Origin: Adiantum capillus-veneris
Taxonomy: Eukaryota > Streptophyta > Polypodiopsida > Polypodiales > Pteridaceae
Direction: 5' to 3'
DNA length: 64,000 nucleotides
Assembly: GCA_014529385.2 (NCBI GenBank)
Contig: CM043944.1
Span: 57,297,268 to 57,361,267, forward strand
Positions 21,290 to 32,939 of this stretch are shown here, in pieces. The notes beneath the pieces were generated by a model that saw only the letters and a list, made by a program, of their open reading frames with translations, searched no databases and had not been told where the DNA came from. Made by a program: the position numbers and the translations under genes. Position 1 is the stretch's first letter; each line of letters begins with the position of its first letter.

Positions 21290-21846
21290 CTGAAAATCTG
21301 GTCCAAAAACGCTATGGCTGAAATTGTATCTTCTTGCAAAAACGCTACTGGAACTCTTGTCCAGGTTGGCTGCTACTGCTGAAAAACTCTAGCTCCTTCT
21401 GCGGTAGACGAAAAACACTGGCTGGTCTTGGATGGCTGAAAACGCCGAGTCTTCTTGCCGATCTTGCTGAGAAGGTGCACTTCTGTTGTGGACTTCTGCC
21501 TCTTCTGCCAGAAAGTGCTAGCGCTAGGTTTCTTATATAGTCACTTGGCCAAATTGCCCTACCCAGCTTCCCAACAAAAGTCACTTAAAAATATCAAGTG
21601 AGAAATGGCTAAAATAGGAAAAATAGGTTTTTTGCACTGTAAAATGCTCCTGATGGATTTTGATGGTAATGTTGATGATCATGCGGTGTGCAACCAGAGG
21701 ATATACATCTACTCTAAGTGCCTGGGCATGCACGATCTGCGAACAGACTCATAAAAGTACCATAACACTTCCTAAGCTAGGCTGACTGAACCCTTGTCAT
21801 GAAGTAGCTTGTCCACATGCACATAGGGTTAGATGTGCACATGACA
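21290..21846 (-). repeat. LTR (minus) at the 3' end of chromovirus G2
   Basis: The LTR begins TGTCATGTGCACATCTAACC directly after the polypurine tract AAAAAGGAGGGGA of G2 (21847-21860 on the + strand). It has U3 text shared with the G4 and 33-kb LTRs, a TATA box (CTTATATA on +, 21532-21539) and the AACGC/GGCTGAAA motif cluster (21290-21440). The expected stem-loop and CTGCACCTTACA end are missing here; coding region M follows instead. Confidence 0.6.
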
Positions 21847-21965
21847 TCCCCTCCTTTTTAAAGTGAGGTACTGGTACCGATCTGCATGGCTTCCTTGTAG
21901 GCTGCCAACATGTCATGGTAATCTTTGAAAAACTTTTCATCCACCCACACTGTTTCGTGGGTTCC

Positions 21966-22463
21966 TCAATCCTTGAACTTCAAAAAGTACTGTCTCACTT
22001 GCTTCTTTGAACCATGGCTAAACCGATGCAACAACATTTGCTCCGGCTCCATGACTTCTGCTTCATTGATGATCTCCGGTTTTTCTTCTTCCGAAATGTC
22101 CTTTGGAGGTGTTCCCTGAAACACTTTCAACCAAGAAACATGAAAAACGTTGTGCATTGACCATGAGTTAGACAATTGCAATTTCATTGAAACCTCATTT
22201 ATCTCTTTAATGACAGGAAATGGACCATACATTTGAAAAGACAACTTTGGACACTTCTTTCCAACTTGCTTAAGACGTTGCTTCATGATTCTTAAATACT
22301 CCCAATCCCCTTCCTTGATCGAAACTTCCTGACGATGCTTATTAGCCTGCCGTGAGTAAGACTCCTGAGCCTTGCTTAGTCGAAGCTTCACACTCTCAGA
22401 AATCTCATCCAACGATTGACTTTCAGCATTCACATCAGTCAAATGACTGACCGAGCGAGTCAA
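21966..22463 (-). pseudogene. G2 integrase C-terminus and chromodomain
   Basis: The frame carries the integrase C-terminal text SVKLRLSKAQESYSRQANKH and YGPFPVIKEINEVSMKLQLS, then MHNVFHVSWLKVFQG, the typical NVFHVSxLK motif, and the chromodomain start EPEQMLLHRFSHGSKKQVRQ. The rest (ETVWVDEKFFKDYH) lies in another frame to about 21920. Confidence 0.8.
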
Positions 22464-22815
22464 AAGTGATTGGAACAGCCAAAAGCTGCCTCATACGGAG
22501 TTCGACCAATTGCAGAGGAAAAAGAGTCATTTAAAATAGCCTGAACCAATGTGAGATAGAGCTCCCAAAGAGGCTGTTGATCATGCCCATATGACTTTAA
22601 AACATCAAAAGCCAACTGATTGTAATTCTCTGTCTAACTGTGGATGAAAAGCTGATGAAAAATTCAACTTAGTGCCAAAATTTTCAAAGAGTGTGCGCCA
22701 AAAAATGGACGTGAACTTAACATCCCTATCTGAAACAATCGATTTTGGCAAACCACAGAGGGGGTACCAATGCTTGATGAACAACCGTGCTACATCTTGT
22801 GTGGTGATTGTGGCC

Positions 22816-23431
22816 TTACAACTTGTGTGGTGATTGTGGCCTCACCATGCAAAACTTGTTGAAACGATCAACAATTGTCAAACATTGAGTGTTCCTTGAA
22901 TATAAATTAGGTGGAAGGTTAGTCACAAAATCCATGGAAATATCTTGCAAAGGTCCATCGGGAATAGGCAGCGGAAGCAAGAGGCATTGCTGCTTACCTT
23001 GAGGAGCTTTTACCTTTTGGCATATAGTGCATTGTGTGACATAACGAAACACATCTTTTCGCATTTTAGGCCAATAAAAGAATCTTTCTATTTTTTTCCA
23101 AAAATGGTGTTCATTCCCTTGTGCCCACCCTTGAGATAGTCATGTGCATCATGCAATATGGTTGTCCTGAGAGAGGGCAACACACATAGACGTTGACGAA
23201 AATACAACAAACCATCACGAATGAGATAGTTACTAACTTGCTTGGCCCTTGTGAAACAAGAGCGTGCAACCATTGCTTACCAAACTTGGAATCCGCATAT
23301 TGGTTCTTCATGTTGTCAAAAGACACACCCTGAAGAGAAACTGTGGATCGTGACTCAAGAGCCAAAATCTGTCCTTTGTGACTTAACGCATCTGCAACAG
23401 GGTTAGCTTTTCCAGGCACATACTCCATCAA
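22816..23431 (-). pseudogene. G2 integrase N-terminus and pre-integrase segment
   Basis: MEYVPGKANPVADALSHKGQ (about 23430-23370) marks the end of RNase H. After a frame change IRDGLLYFRQRLCVLPSLRT and DAHDYLKGGHKGMNT give the two His of the zinc-binding domain, and VTQCTICQKVKAPQ gives the two Cys. LPIPDGPLQDISMDFVTNLP and TIVDRFNKF begin the DDE catalytic core, with the first Asp in the MDFV box. Later core residues fall in frameshifted sequence. Confidence 0.8.
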
Positions 23432-23472
23432 ACCTCCAAATTGCTCAAAAAATTGTGACTACCGTGCTTGGC

Positions 23473-24622
23473 TGTCACGTGACACATCCCAACCCTATGT
23501 GTCCGTCGACAAGCTACACCACAACAGGGTTTAGTCAGTTCAATCAAGTCTAGATCAGCAGTATGTGGCACTTTTGTGAGTCTATTCGTAGACCGTGCAT
23601 GCCGAGTCACTTAGTATAGATGCATATCCTCCGGTTGCACACAGCATGATCGTCGGAATTCCCATCAAAATCCATTAGCATCAGTTAGGGGAATTTTCTA
23701 GTGCATTTAGCCTATTTTCCTATTTTTTGGTTATTTTCACTTATTATTTTTAAGTGACTTTCCAACAAAAGTAGGTAGGGCAATTTTGCTAAGTTAATAT
23801 ATAAGCAAACCCAAGTTAGCACTTTCTGGCAGAAGAGGCAGCAGGAGCTTCCCGCTCAACATGCAACTTCTCAGCAGTACCCCCCCCTCAACAGTAGACC
23901 CTCGCCATCCACTCCTTCCCTTTGGCGTTTCTTCTCAGCAAGCCATCGCCTACAAGTCCTCTTGCCTGGCGTTTTCCAACCTCAGCAGATACATCCCAGC
24001 CAACGTTTTTCAGCCCTTGACAAAAACGCCAGCATCATTGCAGATTCAATGTTTTTTCAGCCTTGCCAAAAACGCCAGCTCAGCAGTAGCAAAAACGCAA
24101 AATTAAGTAGTTGGATTCTCGCAATTTTCAGCCTATGACGCAGTAGCAGATCAGCCCCTAGACGGTTGCAGATGTTCCCCCCATTTTCAGCCAAGAAAAA
24201 CGCAGCCAAAACAGTCATTTTCAGCCACCGAAACAGTCCCGAAATTCAGCGATTAGAAGATCTCAGATTTCAGCCATCAAGTCGTCGTCGTCACCATCGT
24301 CGTCGTCATCGGCATAGTCCCGTTGCATCAGTCCATTGCATACGCATTGTACACCTTTGTGCAATCGAAGTAGACCACTCTCGCCGACGAGAGTGGGGCC
24401 TTCGGAGGAGGGTTTTACAACCTCTCGGGTGTCGTCTCTCTTCTCTCTCCTTCTCTCAGTCTCATTCACTTGCACGCACAATATCCACTCGCTTTGTTCG
24501 TGATCATAGCACTCTCCACAAGACGGAAAGCTCTCTCTTTCCCTAAGAACTAAAAGGAACCTTGAGCAAATAAAGATCACTAATCTTGAGAAAATACAAC
24601 ATTCATTCCGCTGCACCTTACA
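23473..24622 (+). repeat. Solo LTR of gypsy family G, TSD TTGGC
   Basis: The LTR is 1,150 bp, starts TGTCACGTGACACATCCC and ends TTCCGCTGCACCTTACA. TTGGC occurs immediately before (23468-23472) and after it (24623-24627). Removing the LTR and one TSD restores the RNase H text of G2 (WSDRQ followed by AR), which proves the insertion. A TATA box (23798-23805), motif cluster (23930-24250) and stem-loop (24375-24396) are present. Confidence 0.92.
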
Positions 24623-24975
24623 TTGGCGATCACTCCAATGTGCACTAGGCATAGACTGGAGCTACTTGAGGGCTTGGTGATTTGTGCTATAAAGTCTCTA
24701 CCATACAAAAAATGCTTCCAATGCTTAAGAGAGTGAATGACAGACAAAAGTTCTTTATCATAAACTGAATAGTTCTTTTCTACACTATTGAGCCTCCGAC
24801 TAAGGAAAGCTACGAGACGACCATGCCGTTGAAGCACAGCGCCTATGGCGACATTGCTCGCATCCATCCATCCCTCAAAGGGGTCATCCCAAGAGGCAAG
24901 GATGAGGCACGGCGCTTTTGTCACCGCAACCTTGAGAGTTGCGAAAGCCTCAATGGCTGCCTCGGGTAAATCCAC
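24580..24975 (-). pseudogene. G2 RNase H segment
   Basis: AFATLKVAVTKAPCLILASW, WMDASNVAIGAVLQRHGRLV and FLSRRLNSVEKNYSVYDKEL followed by SVIHSLKHWKHFLYGR are the reverse transcriptase tether and RNase H of a Ty3/gypsy pol, with the DAS catalytic Asp visible. The last residues of this frame (left of 24622) read into the solo LTR and are not part of pol. Confidence 0.85.
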
Positions 24976-25170
24976 GCCCTTTCAAAACATCTGTCTTAGG
25001 TGCGACAATGCGTGCAAAATTCTCTATGTGCGAACTATATGCTTGACATAAACCAAGAAAAGAACGCACATCATATGTAGTTTTGGGCAAATCCCAATTA
25101 CGTACCTGTTCCACCGCCCTCTTGCTGAAGGTGAGGCAGTGGTGCCCAATTCCGTCTTATACCTCAAGAT

Positions 25171-26851
25171 GATCAGCATAGGATGTTGATTCTGCAAACC
25201 GCCAAGACACTCTTCAAAGATACAGGCTTCTCTTGGGACCTCTATTGGATATGCAGGCGTTGGAAGCTATGGATGAATGCTCCTCTTTGCAACGTATATG
25301 GCTGCAAATGTAGGTTCATGATGCTTGTAGCTTCGGCATCAATACAATTGTGTCTTCAGATTTACTAAGAAGACAAATGCTTGCACACGTGATGATGGAC
25401 AAGTTTCATATGCGATGCAACCATGCGAACTACTAGTCCTAGACTACTGTAAAGCTGCCGTTTGCTCAATTGTCCGTTGTACAATCAGTTATGCAAATAG
25501 AATCATATGTAAGGACATAAATACTTGAATTTGCGGTCTCTCTGCTCGAATAAATCTGCCTGGACGCTTGCAAATAGGTTCACAAAGGCGCTGATATACG
25601 TTCATCTACGCTTTCCTAGTCTACGAGTTGGCTCTTAAGTCATAGTAGCATATCCATGTGGCACATCGTCACAAGAAAAATCTCGTCTGACCTCCATCTT
25701 TTGCCTCTTTTCTTCTAGCCTATGTGCTTGAAGAGTGTTTGAATGACTCCTTTGGTCTGACCTCTTGCTCAACTGTATGCTGTCTCTGCCCTCAGATATT
25801 CTAGGATGAGTATAGCAGAGCACTCAACTACCATATGACCTTTCCTTCCATGCACAAAAAAGTATGGAAGCCCAATGAAGAAAACTTGCTGAAAGTTCTC
25901 TTTTTCACATCCACAAAACAGTTTGGGAGCCCAATGAAGACAACCCGTGAAAGTAGTATGTATCCCTCCCTTTCGCATCTTTCCTCCATCTCTCCTCTCT
26001 TAAGATGAAGGAATCTCTTCATCGAAAAGGGACCAAGACTTTAGTGGAAAGGTGATAATGATAACTATGGTTGATCACCTTATTTTGACCTTTGAGATAA
26101 TGTGTGTGTGTGTGTGTCTGAATGTTGAAGACAAGCCAGTCTTTGAGATTATAAGAGCATTTGTCAATGTCCATCAGGTTTTAGTCATGGAATTCCTCAC
26201 AAGCAAAAGTTGACAGATTGACCTTTTATGTGTATCGTGTGTACATTACAAAAGAAAGTTTGATGTATTGTCATCAAGGTTGTGGGCAAACCTCTCTCTT
26301 TTTGAGCCTGTTTGCTGATGGGGCGAAAAAGGTGGGAGGGGAAAATATGGGAGATTATAATTTTCATGAGTGATGGGAATTATTCTCCCAGGGTGTGCCA
26401 ACTATCTTGGAGCATAGCTTGACAATCAGCATGGACCCTGATCGCATATTGCTAAGTACAGCAATGCTAGGTTAAGATAACAGCTTACTGCTAAAAAAAA
26501 TGATAAAAATTGTTCTTGGGATGATGTGAACGTATGGCTAAGAATGTCAGTATGCTATTAACAGCAGTGAAGGTTATGATTTGGAAAAGAGTATCACGTT
26601 GATGAATGTTCCTGCACACGCATGACAGGTTCAACACTGCCTGCAGCATAGCATGCTGTGATGTAGACTGCGGTCTGAGTGTGAGAAATGTGCCAAAGCT
26701 AGCTTGAAGCTTAGTATGAGCAAAGGCATGAAGTCGTTTTGATGCAGAGAAGTGTGTAGCCTGCAAGAGAGGAAGGAAGAGTCTAGTGCTACTTGAAGTT
26801 TAACCTTCTCATTAGTCTGCATAAGATCATCATCTTGTTTTTCTTTTGCAG
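25171..26851. other. Unassigned end of intron 1
   Basis: No gene or element is recognised. A (TG)n run of about 9 units lies at 26101-26118. The short minus-strand frames at 25635-26022 and 26491-26924 show no known motif, and the last one overlaps the exon 2 acceptor. Confidence 0.5.
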
Positions 26852-29800
26852 GGACTGGAATGGCACTCAAGGGATGGAGGATCCAGATGGGATTTTTGCA
26901 AGTGTAGCTCAGAGCATTGAACAATTGCGAGCAAATGCCTCAACTCCTCGTGAAAAAGAATCAATTTCAAAGCAGCTTGTTGAACTTACAGAGACAAAGA
27001 AGGAAGGAAGGACTGCAATTGGGACACACTCTCAAGCAATACCTTTATTGGTGGCCTTGGTCAGATCAGGTACACTAGCTGCCAAAATGAACGCTGCAGT
27101 GATCCTGGGATCCTTGTGCCAAGAAGAGGAGCTGAGGGTTAAAGTGCTTCTTGGGGGCTGCATTCCTCCCTTGCTTGCTCTTTTGAGGGCAAGCTCTCCA
27201 GATGCTCAACTTGCAGCAGCACAAACCATTTATGCAGTTTCACAAGGAGTCACAGATCATGTGGGCTGTAAAATTTTTGCTACAGAGGGGGTTGTTCCCA
27301 AATTATGGGAACAGCTGCAACCGAAGCAAAAGCTCGATGGTTCGGTTGAAGGTCTACTAACTGGAGCATTGCAAAATTTGTGCAGTAACACTGAGGGTTT
27401 CTGGCCAGCAACTTTAGACGCAGGTGGAATTGAAATACTCGTGAGATTATTGCATCATGGAAGCTCCATAGCTCAAGCTAATGCATCCTCTCTACTTGCA
27501 AGTCTCATGATGGCTTCTCAATCAAGCAGTAGGCAAGTTCTGAAAATGGGAGCTGTGGAACCACTTCTCAGGCTCGTAGGCAATGGCAATGACATATCAG
27601 TTCGGGCAGAGGCAGCTGGTGCATTAAGAGCTCTCTCAGCATCTTTTCAGGAAGCTAGGCTTTCTTTATCAGAAGCTGGAGCAATTTCTATCTTGATTAG
27701 CGCTACAGTGGCACCATCTAAAGAGTTTATGCAAGGAAGGTTTGCACAGGCTCTGCAAGAGAATGCCATGAATGCTTTGGCAAATATTTTTAATGGAATG
27801 TCTGCTGTAATTTTAAGTATAGCTGAAAACATCGAGTCTAGCAAGCCCGATGCTCAGATGGCTGATGTCATTGGTGCTCTTGCATATGCTCTTATGGTGT
27901 ATGATGACAATGAAAACTCAACTGATCTTGTGAATCCGGAAATGATTGAGCATATTCTCATAAAGCAGCTTAAATCTCGAGTCCCCCAGCTAGTCCAAGA
28001 TAGGGCAATTGAAGCTCTGGCAAGTCTTTATGGCAATGCTGTTTTGCAAAAGGGTCTAAATCACGCGGAAGGAAAGAGGATGCTCGTTGGGTTGGTTACC
28101 ATGGCAAATACAGAGGTCCAAGAAGACCTTGTGAAGTCTTTGAGGAACCTTTGCAATGACAAAATGACTCTTTGGCAAGCCTTACGAGGACGGGAAGGTG
28201 TTCAACTCCTTATTTCCTTATTGGGCTTGTCTTCTGAACAACAACAAGAATATGCTGTCGCTCTGCTTTCTATCCTCACCGAGGAGGTTGATGGTAGCAA
28301 GTGGGCAATTACTGCTGCTGGTGGCATACCGCCTCTGGTACAGCTGTTGGAGACAGGCTCTGCTAGGGCAAAGGAAGATGCAGCCCTTATACTCGGAAAT
28401 CTTTGCACTCACAGTGAAGATATAAGAGCATGTGTCGAAACAGCTGATGCCGTTCCAGCTCTCTTGTGGTTGCTGAAGAATGCAGGCACTAAGGGCCAGG
28501 ACATAGCAGCCAAGGCTTTGACTCAGCTAGTTAGAGACTCAGATGCCAGCACAATTAGCCAGTTGGCTGCTTTACTTCAAGGCGATTTACCGCAATCAAA
28601 AATCCATGTACTGAATGTCTTAGGATGCTTGCTTTGTGTTGCATCTCAAGATGATATCTTGAAAGAAGGGGCAGCTGCTAATGATGCTTTTCAGGTTGTA
28701 TTACAATTGCTGCACTCAACAAGCGAGGAAACTCAAGAACATGCTGCCTCAGTGTTGGCAAAAGTCTTTGATGCCAGGAAGGATCTCAGAGAAACCCCCC
28801 TGATTGTAGAGGGTCTTGAGCCACTTGTAGGGTTGTTAAGCATGGGAAATGAAATGATTGCTATGCAAGCAGCTAAAGCCCTTGCTACCCTATTCGTGTC
28901 AATAGAAAAGAACAGAGAGGTTGCTCACCTTGCAAAGGGGTCTGTTTTGCCTTTAATTTTACTGACTAAGTCACCTGATATAGCAGTGGCAGAGGTGGCT
29001 GCTACTGCATTGGCAAACCTTCTGATGGATGCTGATATATCTGAAGAGGTTCCTGCAGAGGATATGATTATGCCCCTCACAGGTGTCTTGCGAGAAGGCA
29101 CACATGAGGGAAAGGAGCATGCTGCTGGTGCATTGGCACGGCTCCTTAAGTTTCGTCCTGTTGATGACTTGCTTTCTGAAAGCATTCAAAGCTGTGATAC
29201 AGTTGTCGCTTTGGTGGCTGCTTTGGCAGCCACCAATCTTGAAGAATGCTCAAAATCAGAGGCTTTGGAAGCTCTTGCCTCCCTTGCTAGAGCTAAGTGT
29301 GCTGGAACCTGTAGCAAGCCTCCCTGGTCAGTTCTAGCAGAGATTCCTTACAGTCTGGGTCCACTTGTCACTTGTGTAGCTGTTGGAAATTCAATCATGC
29401 AAGAGAAAGCGATTGAAGTGCTGTCCAGGCTCTGCCGTGACCAGCCAATTGTACTAGGTGACCTGATTGCAGGTACAGTTAAGTGCATAGCTGCCCTTGC
29501 AGAACACGTGATTGGCTCACGAAGGATTGAGGTGAAAGTCGGAGGAACTGCGCTTCTTATTTGTGCGTTTAAGGAACACAGACAGAGAGCTATCGAGGGG
29601 CTACATGAATCTGGGTCTTTCATTCTCTTAATTCAATCCCTTGTTGACATGCTTGGTGTTAAGGCTCTAGAGGACCATTCAGAGAAGGGTTATAGTCTGC
29701 AAGAAGGTCAGCACTTAAGAAGATCAGAGAAGCTTTTTGACCATCAAATAGATGACAACAAAACTCATTTGGAACATGATCCAGCTGCAATGCTAGGTGG

Positions 29801-29930
29801 CACAGCTGCTTTATGGTTGCTATCTATCATAGCATCACATGATGACAGTAGCAAAGTTGCAATAATGGAGGCAGGAGCAATCGAGCTGCTCGCAGAGAAG
29901 TTGGCAAATGTGGTCTCTAACATTGTTCCG
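26852..29930 (+). CDS. CSI1-like: CSI exon 2: N-terminal half of the armadillo-repeat array
   Basis: A single open exon of 3,079 nt follows the acceptor TTTTTCTTTTGCAG (ending 26851). It contains the conserved MEDPDG motif at 26874 and a long run of armadillo-type helical repeats, recognisable by recurrent GGIPPLVxLL and ALxNLC patterns, for example [19 protein letters not shown] near 28310-28370 and [16 protein letters not shown] near 27140-27185. Sequence and order match plant CSI1/CSI3 proteins throughout. The repeats form the scaffold that binds cellulose synthase subunits and microtubules (family knowledge). The donor at 29931 reads GTTAGC, a weak but usable GT site in phase 0. No upstream in-frame continuation is needed because exon 1 supplies the start. 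No stops or frameshifts were seen. Confidence 0.95.
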
Positions 29931-30009
29931 GTTAGCTTAATTTTTTTTAGTTTGGATTGAAGGTTCTTAACTTACCAACAAATTGATTGTGGGTCACTTT
30001 ATTTTACAG

Positions 30010-32554
30010 GCAGATGTAGAGGATAATGGCAGTGTATGGGTTAGCATGCTACTACTTGCAATACTCTTCCAGCATCGGGATGTCACACGTTCACCTGGAA
30101 CAATGCGGGCAATCTCATCTCTTGCTTTTTTACTTAGATCAGAGGAAGGTATTGATCGATATTTTTCTGCACAAGCTCTTGCCAGTCTCATATGCAATGG
30201 AAGTCGTGGGACTCTTCTGGCGGTTGCAAACTCGGGAGTTGCGGGAGGGCTGATACCACTCTTAGGTAGTTTGGAGTCGGATATAGCAAACTTTGTTGCT
30301 TTATCAGAGGAGTTTTCTCTTGTTCCAAACCCAGATCAGGTTGCACTTGAGAGGCTCTTTAGAGTAGACGACATTAGAGTTGGTGCAACTGCTAGAAAAG
30401 CCATACCTTTTTTGGTGGATCTCTTGAAGCCCATACCAGATCGTCCTGGCGCACCATCATTGGCCCTTAGCTTGCTGACTCAGCTCGCTAAAGGAAGCGC
30501 AACAAATAAACTGGCCATGGCTGAGGCTGGAGCACTGGATGCATTGACAAAGTACCTTTCACTTGGTCCTCAAGATGCAATTGAAGAAGCTACAGCTGAT
30601 TTGTTGAGAATTTTGTTTAGTAGCACTGATCTTAGAAGACATGAATCTGCACTGGGAGCTGTGAATCAGCTTGTTGCTGTGCTCCGCCTGGGAACTAGGG
30701 GTTCAAGGTATAATGCAGCAAGGGCACTACAGGGACTTTTTACTGCAGAGAATATTCGCTCTGGAGAAGCTGGAAGACAAGCTATTCCTCCACTAGTTGA
30801 GATGTTGAATTCTGGCTCTGAGAAAGAGCAGCGTGCTGCAATTGGTGCACTTATTAGTTTATCTGCAGAGAACCCTCCAAAGGCATTGGCAATAGCCGAT
30901 GCTGGTGCAAATGCAGTAGAGGGCCTTTGCAGAGTCTTGTGCTCTGAGAGCTCTTTAGAGCTGAAAGAAGATGCTGCTGATCTTTGCAGGGTTCTATTTG
31001 GTAATTCAAGAGTTCGGACAATGCCAGGTGCATCAAACTGTATCCAGTCTCTTATTGCGCTTCTAACCGCAGACTCCAACTCAACACAACTTGCTGGAAC
31101 ATGTGCTTTGGACAATCTACTAGATGATGAACAGCAGGCTGAGATAGTTGCTGCAGAAGGTGCTGTAGTTCCTCTTGTCAGCCTTGTAAGTGGTGATAAC
31201 TATGCACTGCATGAGGCTGCTATTAGTGCATTGACAAAGCTGGGTAAAGACCGACCTCTTTGTAAATTAGACATGGTTAAAGCTGGAATAATAGATAGTG
31301 TTATAGAGATCATTATTGATGCACCAGATAGTTTGTGCGCTTTGATGGCTGAACTCTTACGAATACTTACTAACAACAGCAGCATTGCAAAGGGAGCATC
31401 AGCAGCACAAGTAATTGAGCCTCTTTTTCATGTTTTAGCTAGGCCAGGTCTTAGTACATCTGGACAACACAGTGCAATGCAAGTGCTTGTTAATATTCTT
31501 GAGAAGCCTCAGCGGTCCTCAATGGAAAGGCTGACTCCAAATCAGGCTATTGAGCCTCTGGTTCCTTTGCTGGATTCCCCTTCTCAGACTGTGCAGCAGC
31601 TTGCTGCTGAGCTTCTTTCACTTCTTTTAGTGCAAGAACAGTTTCAGCGGGATGTCATTACCCAGCATGCAATTGTTCCTCTTGTACGTATAACAGGACT
31701 AGGGGTGCAAAGTCTGCAGCAGAAAGCAATCAAGGCACTCGAAAAAGCTTCCAAAAGCTGGCCTAATGCTGTAGCTGATGCTGGCGGCATTATTGAGCTC
31801 TCAAAAGTTATTGTGCAAGCTGATCCCCAGCCACCCCATGCACTGTGGGAGTCAGCTGCTTATGTTCTCTCAAACATTTTGCGGTTTAGTTCTCAATACT
31901 ACCTACAGGTGCCTCTTGCTGTTCTTGTAAGGTTGTTGAAGTCAACCTCTGAAGCCACTGTTGTTATTGCTCTCAATGCATTGCTCGTTTTGGAAAGAGA
32001 TGATGCTTCTAGTGCAGAAGAAATGGCTCAAGCGGGTGCTGTAGAAGCACTTCTTGAACTTTTGAGGTGTCATCAGTGTGAAGAAGCTGCCGCACGTCTT
32101 CTTGAGGCATTGTTTAATAATGTTAAGGTTCGAGATATGAAAGGAGCAAAGTTTGCAATTGCTCCTCTTTCACAGTACCTTCTTGATCCTCAAACACGGG
32201 CTCAGCCAGCTCGCCTCTTGGCAGCTCTCGCTCTGGGTGATCTTTTTCAACATGACGGTCTTGCCCGCACAACAGATGCCGTGTCAGCATGCCGTGCATT
32301 AGTGAGTTTGCTGGAAGATCAGCCTTCAGAAGAGATGAAAATGATTGCAGTCTGTGCTCTTCAAAATCTTGTCATGCACAGCAGGTCTAACAAAAGAGCA
32401 GTTGCTGAGGCTGGTGGGGTGCAAGTTTTGCAAGAGCTTCTCAATTCAAGCAATACTGAAACGGCCGGACAAGCAGCAGCATTGATTAAGCTACTCTTCT
32501 CAAACCACACTATTCAAGAATATGCAACAAGTGATATAATCAGAGCACTGACCG
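30010..32554 (+). CDS. CSI1-like: CSI exon 3: C-terminal half of the armadillo-repeat array
   Basis: The acceptor TTTTACAG ends at 30009. The 2,545-nt exon continues in phase 0 with [20 protein letters not shown], the equivalent of the [20 protein letters not shown] stretch of Arabidopsis CSI1. Strongly conserved blocks follow: [20 protein letters not shown] (about 30337-30396), [20 protein letters not shown] (about 30430-30490), [20 protein letters not shown] (about 32178-32237), and [20 protein letters not shown] (about 32374-32433). It ends in [13 protein letters not shown] plus one base, and the donor GTAAGT at 32555 is a strong consensus site. The phase-1 junction is completed by CT at 58949, giving Ala. 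The exon is intact. Confidence 0.96.
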
Positions 32555-32939
32555 GTAAGTTTGTGTTTTCTTTTGGTCTCTCTTTTCTTCATTTGTTTTT
32601 ATATGTATTTTAACATTTTTAAAACTCTTGCTACATACAAGTCAAGGTCATGAGGAATTGCCTAGTTGTTATGTGGGTCGGACTTCTTAAGATGTATGAA
32701 CCTTGTGTTTGCTTGTGTTTCTTGGAGAATTATAGATCATGTTCGAGTTATTTGGCTCATTTACTGTAAGATTCCTTAGATTAGATCCTCTTGTATCTCG
32801 TACTATGCAAGATCTTTTCTTTGCAGCAGCCAGTTGCCTGGGCAATTTCCTGGAGGTGCTGCTGTTGCAGAATTCAGCGTTGGGAGATTTCTTTCCCTCA
32901 GCAAGGTCAATCCAGTGTCTAATCACTCAGGTTACCGCT

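Larger units (their letters stand above)
21847..25170 (-). mobile_element. Ty3/gypsy chromovirus G2 (partial pol), split by a solo LTR
   Basis: Reading leftward: the end of reverse transcriptase (SFLGLCQAYSSHIENFARIV, about 25000-25080), RNase H, integrase and chromodomain, then polypurine tract and LTR. Gag, protease and most of reverse transcriptase are missing, as is a 5' LTR. A solo LTR with TSD TTGGC sits in the RNase H region at 23473-24622. Several frameshifts and stops show that the copy is dead. Confidence 0.82.
4773..26851 (+). other. Giant intron 1 of the CSI gene
   Basis: The intron is 22,079 bp long with a GTAAAT donor and a TTTTGCAG acceptor. It contains the LINE, LTR and gag-only elements listed between 4.88 and 25.2 kb, in both orientations. 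The first 80 bp carry a CA/CG alternating tract. Confidence 0.78.

Noticed and set aside
30666-31115. 149-codon minus-strand frame inside CSI exon 3
   Set aside because: It lies antisense to a strongly conserved armadillo exon and has no motif of its own.
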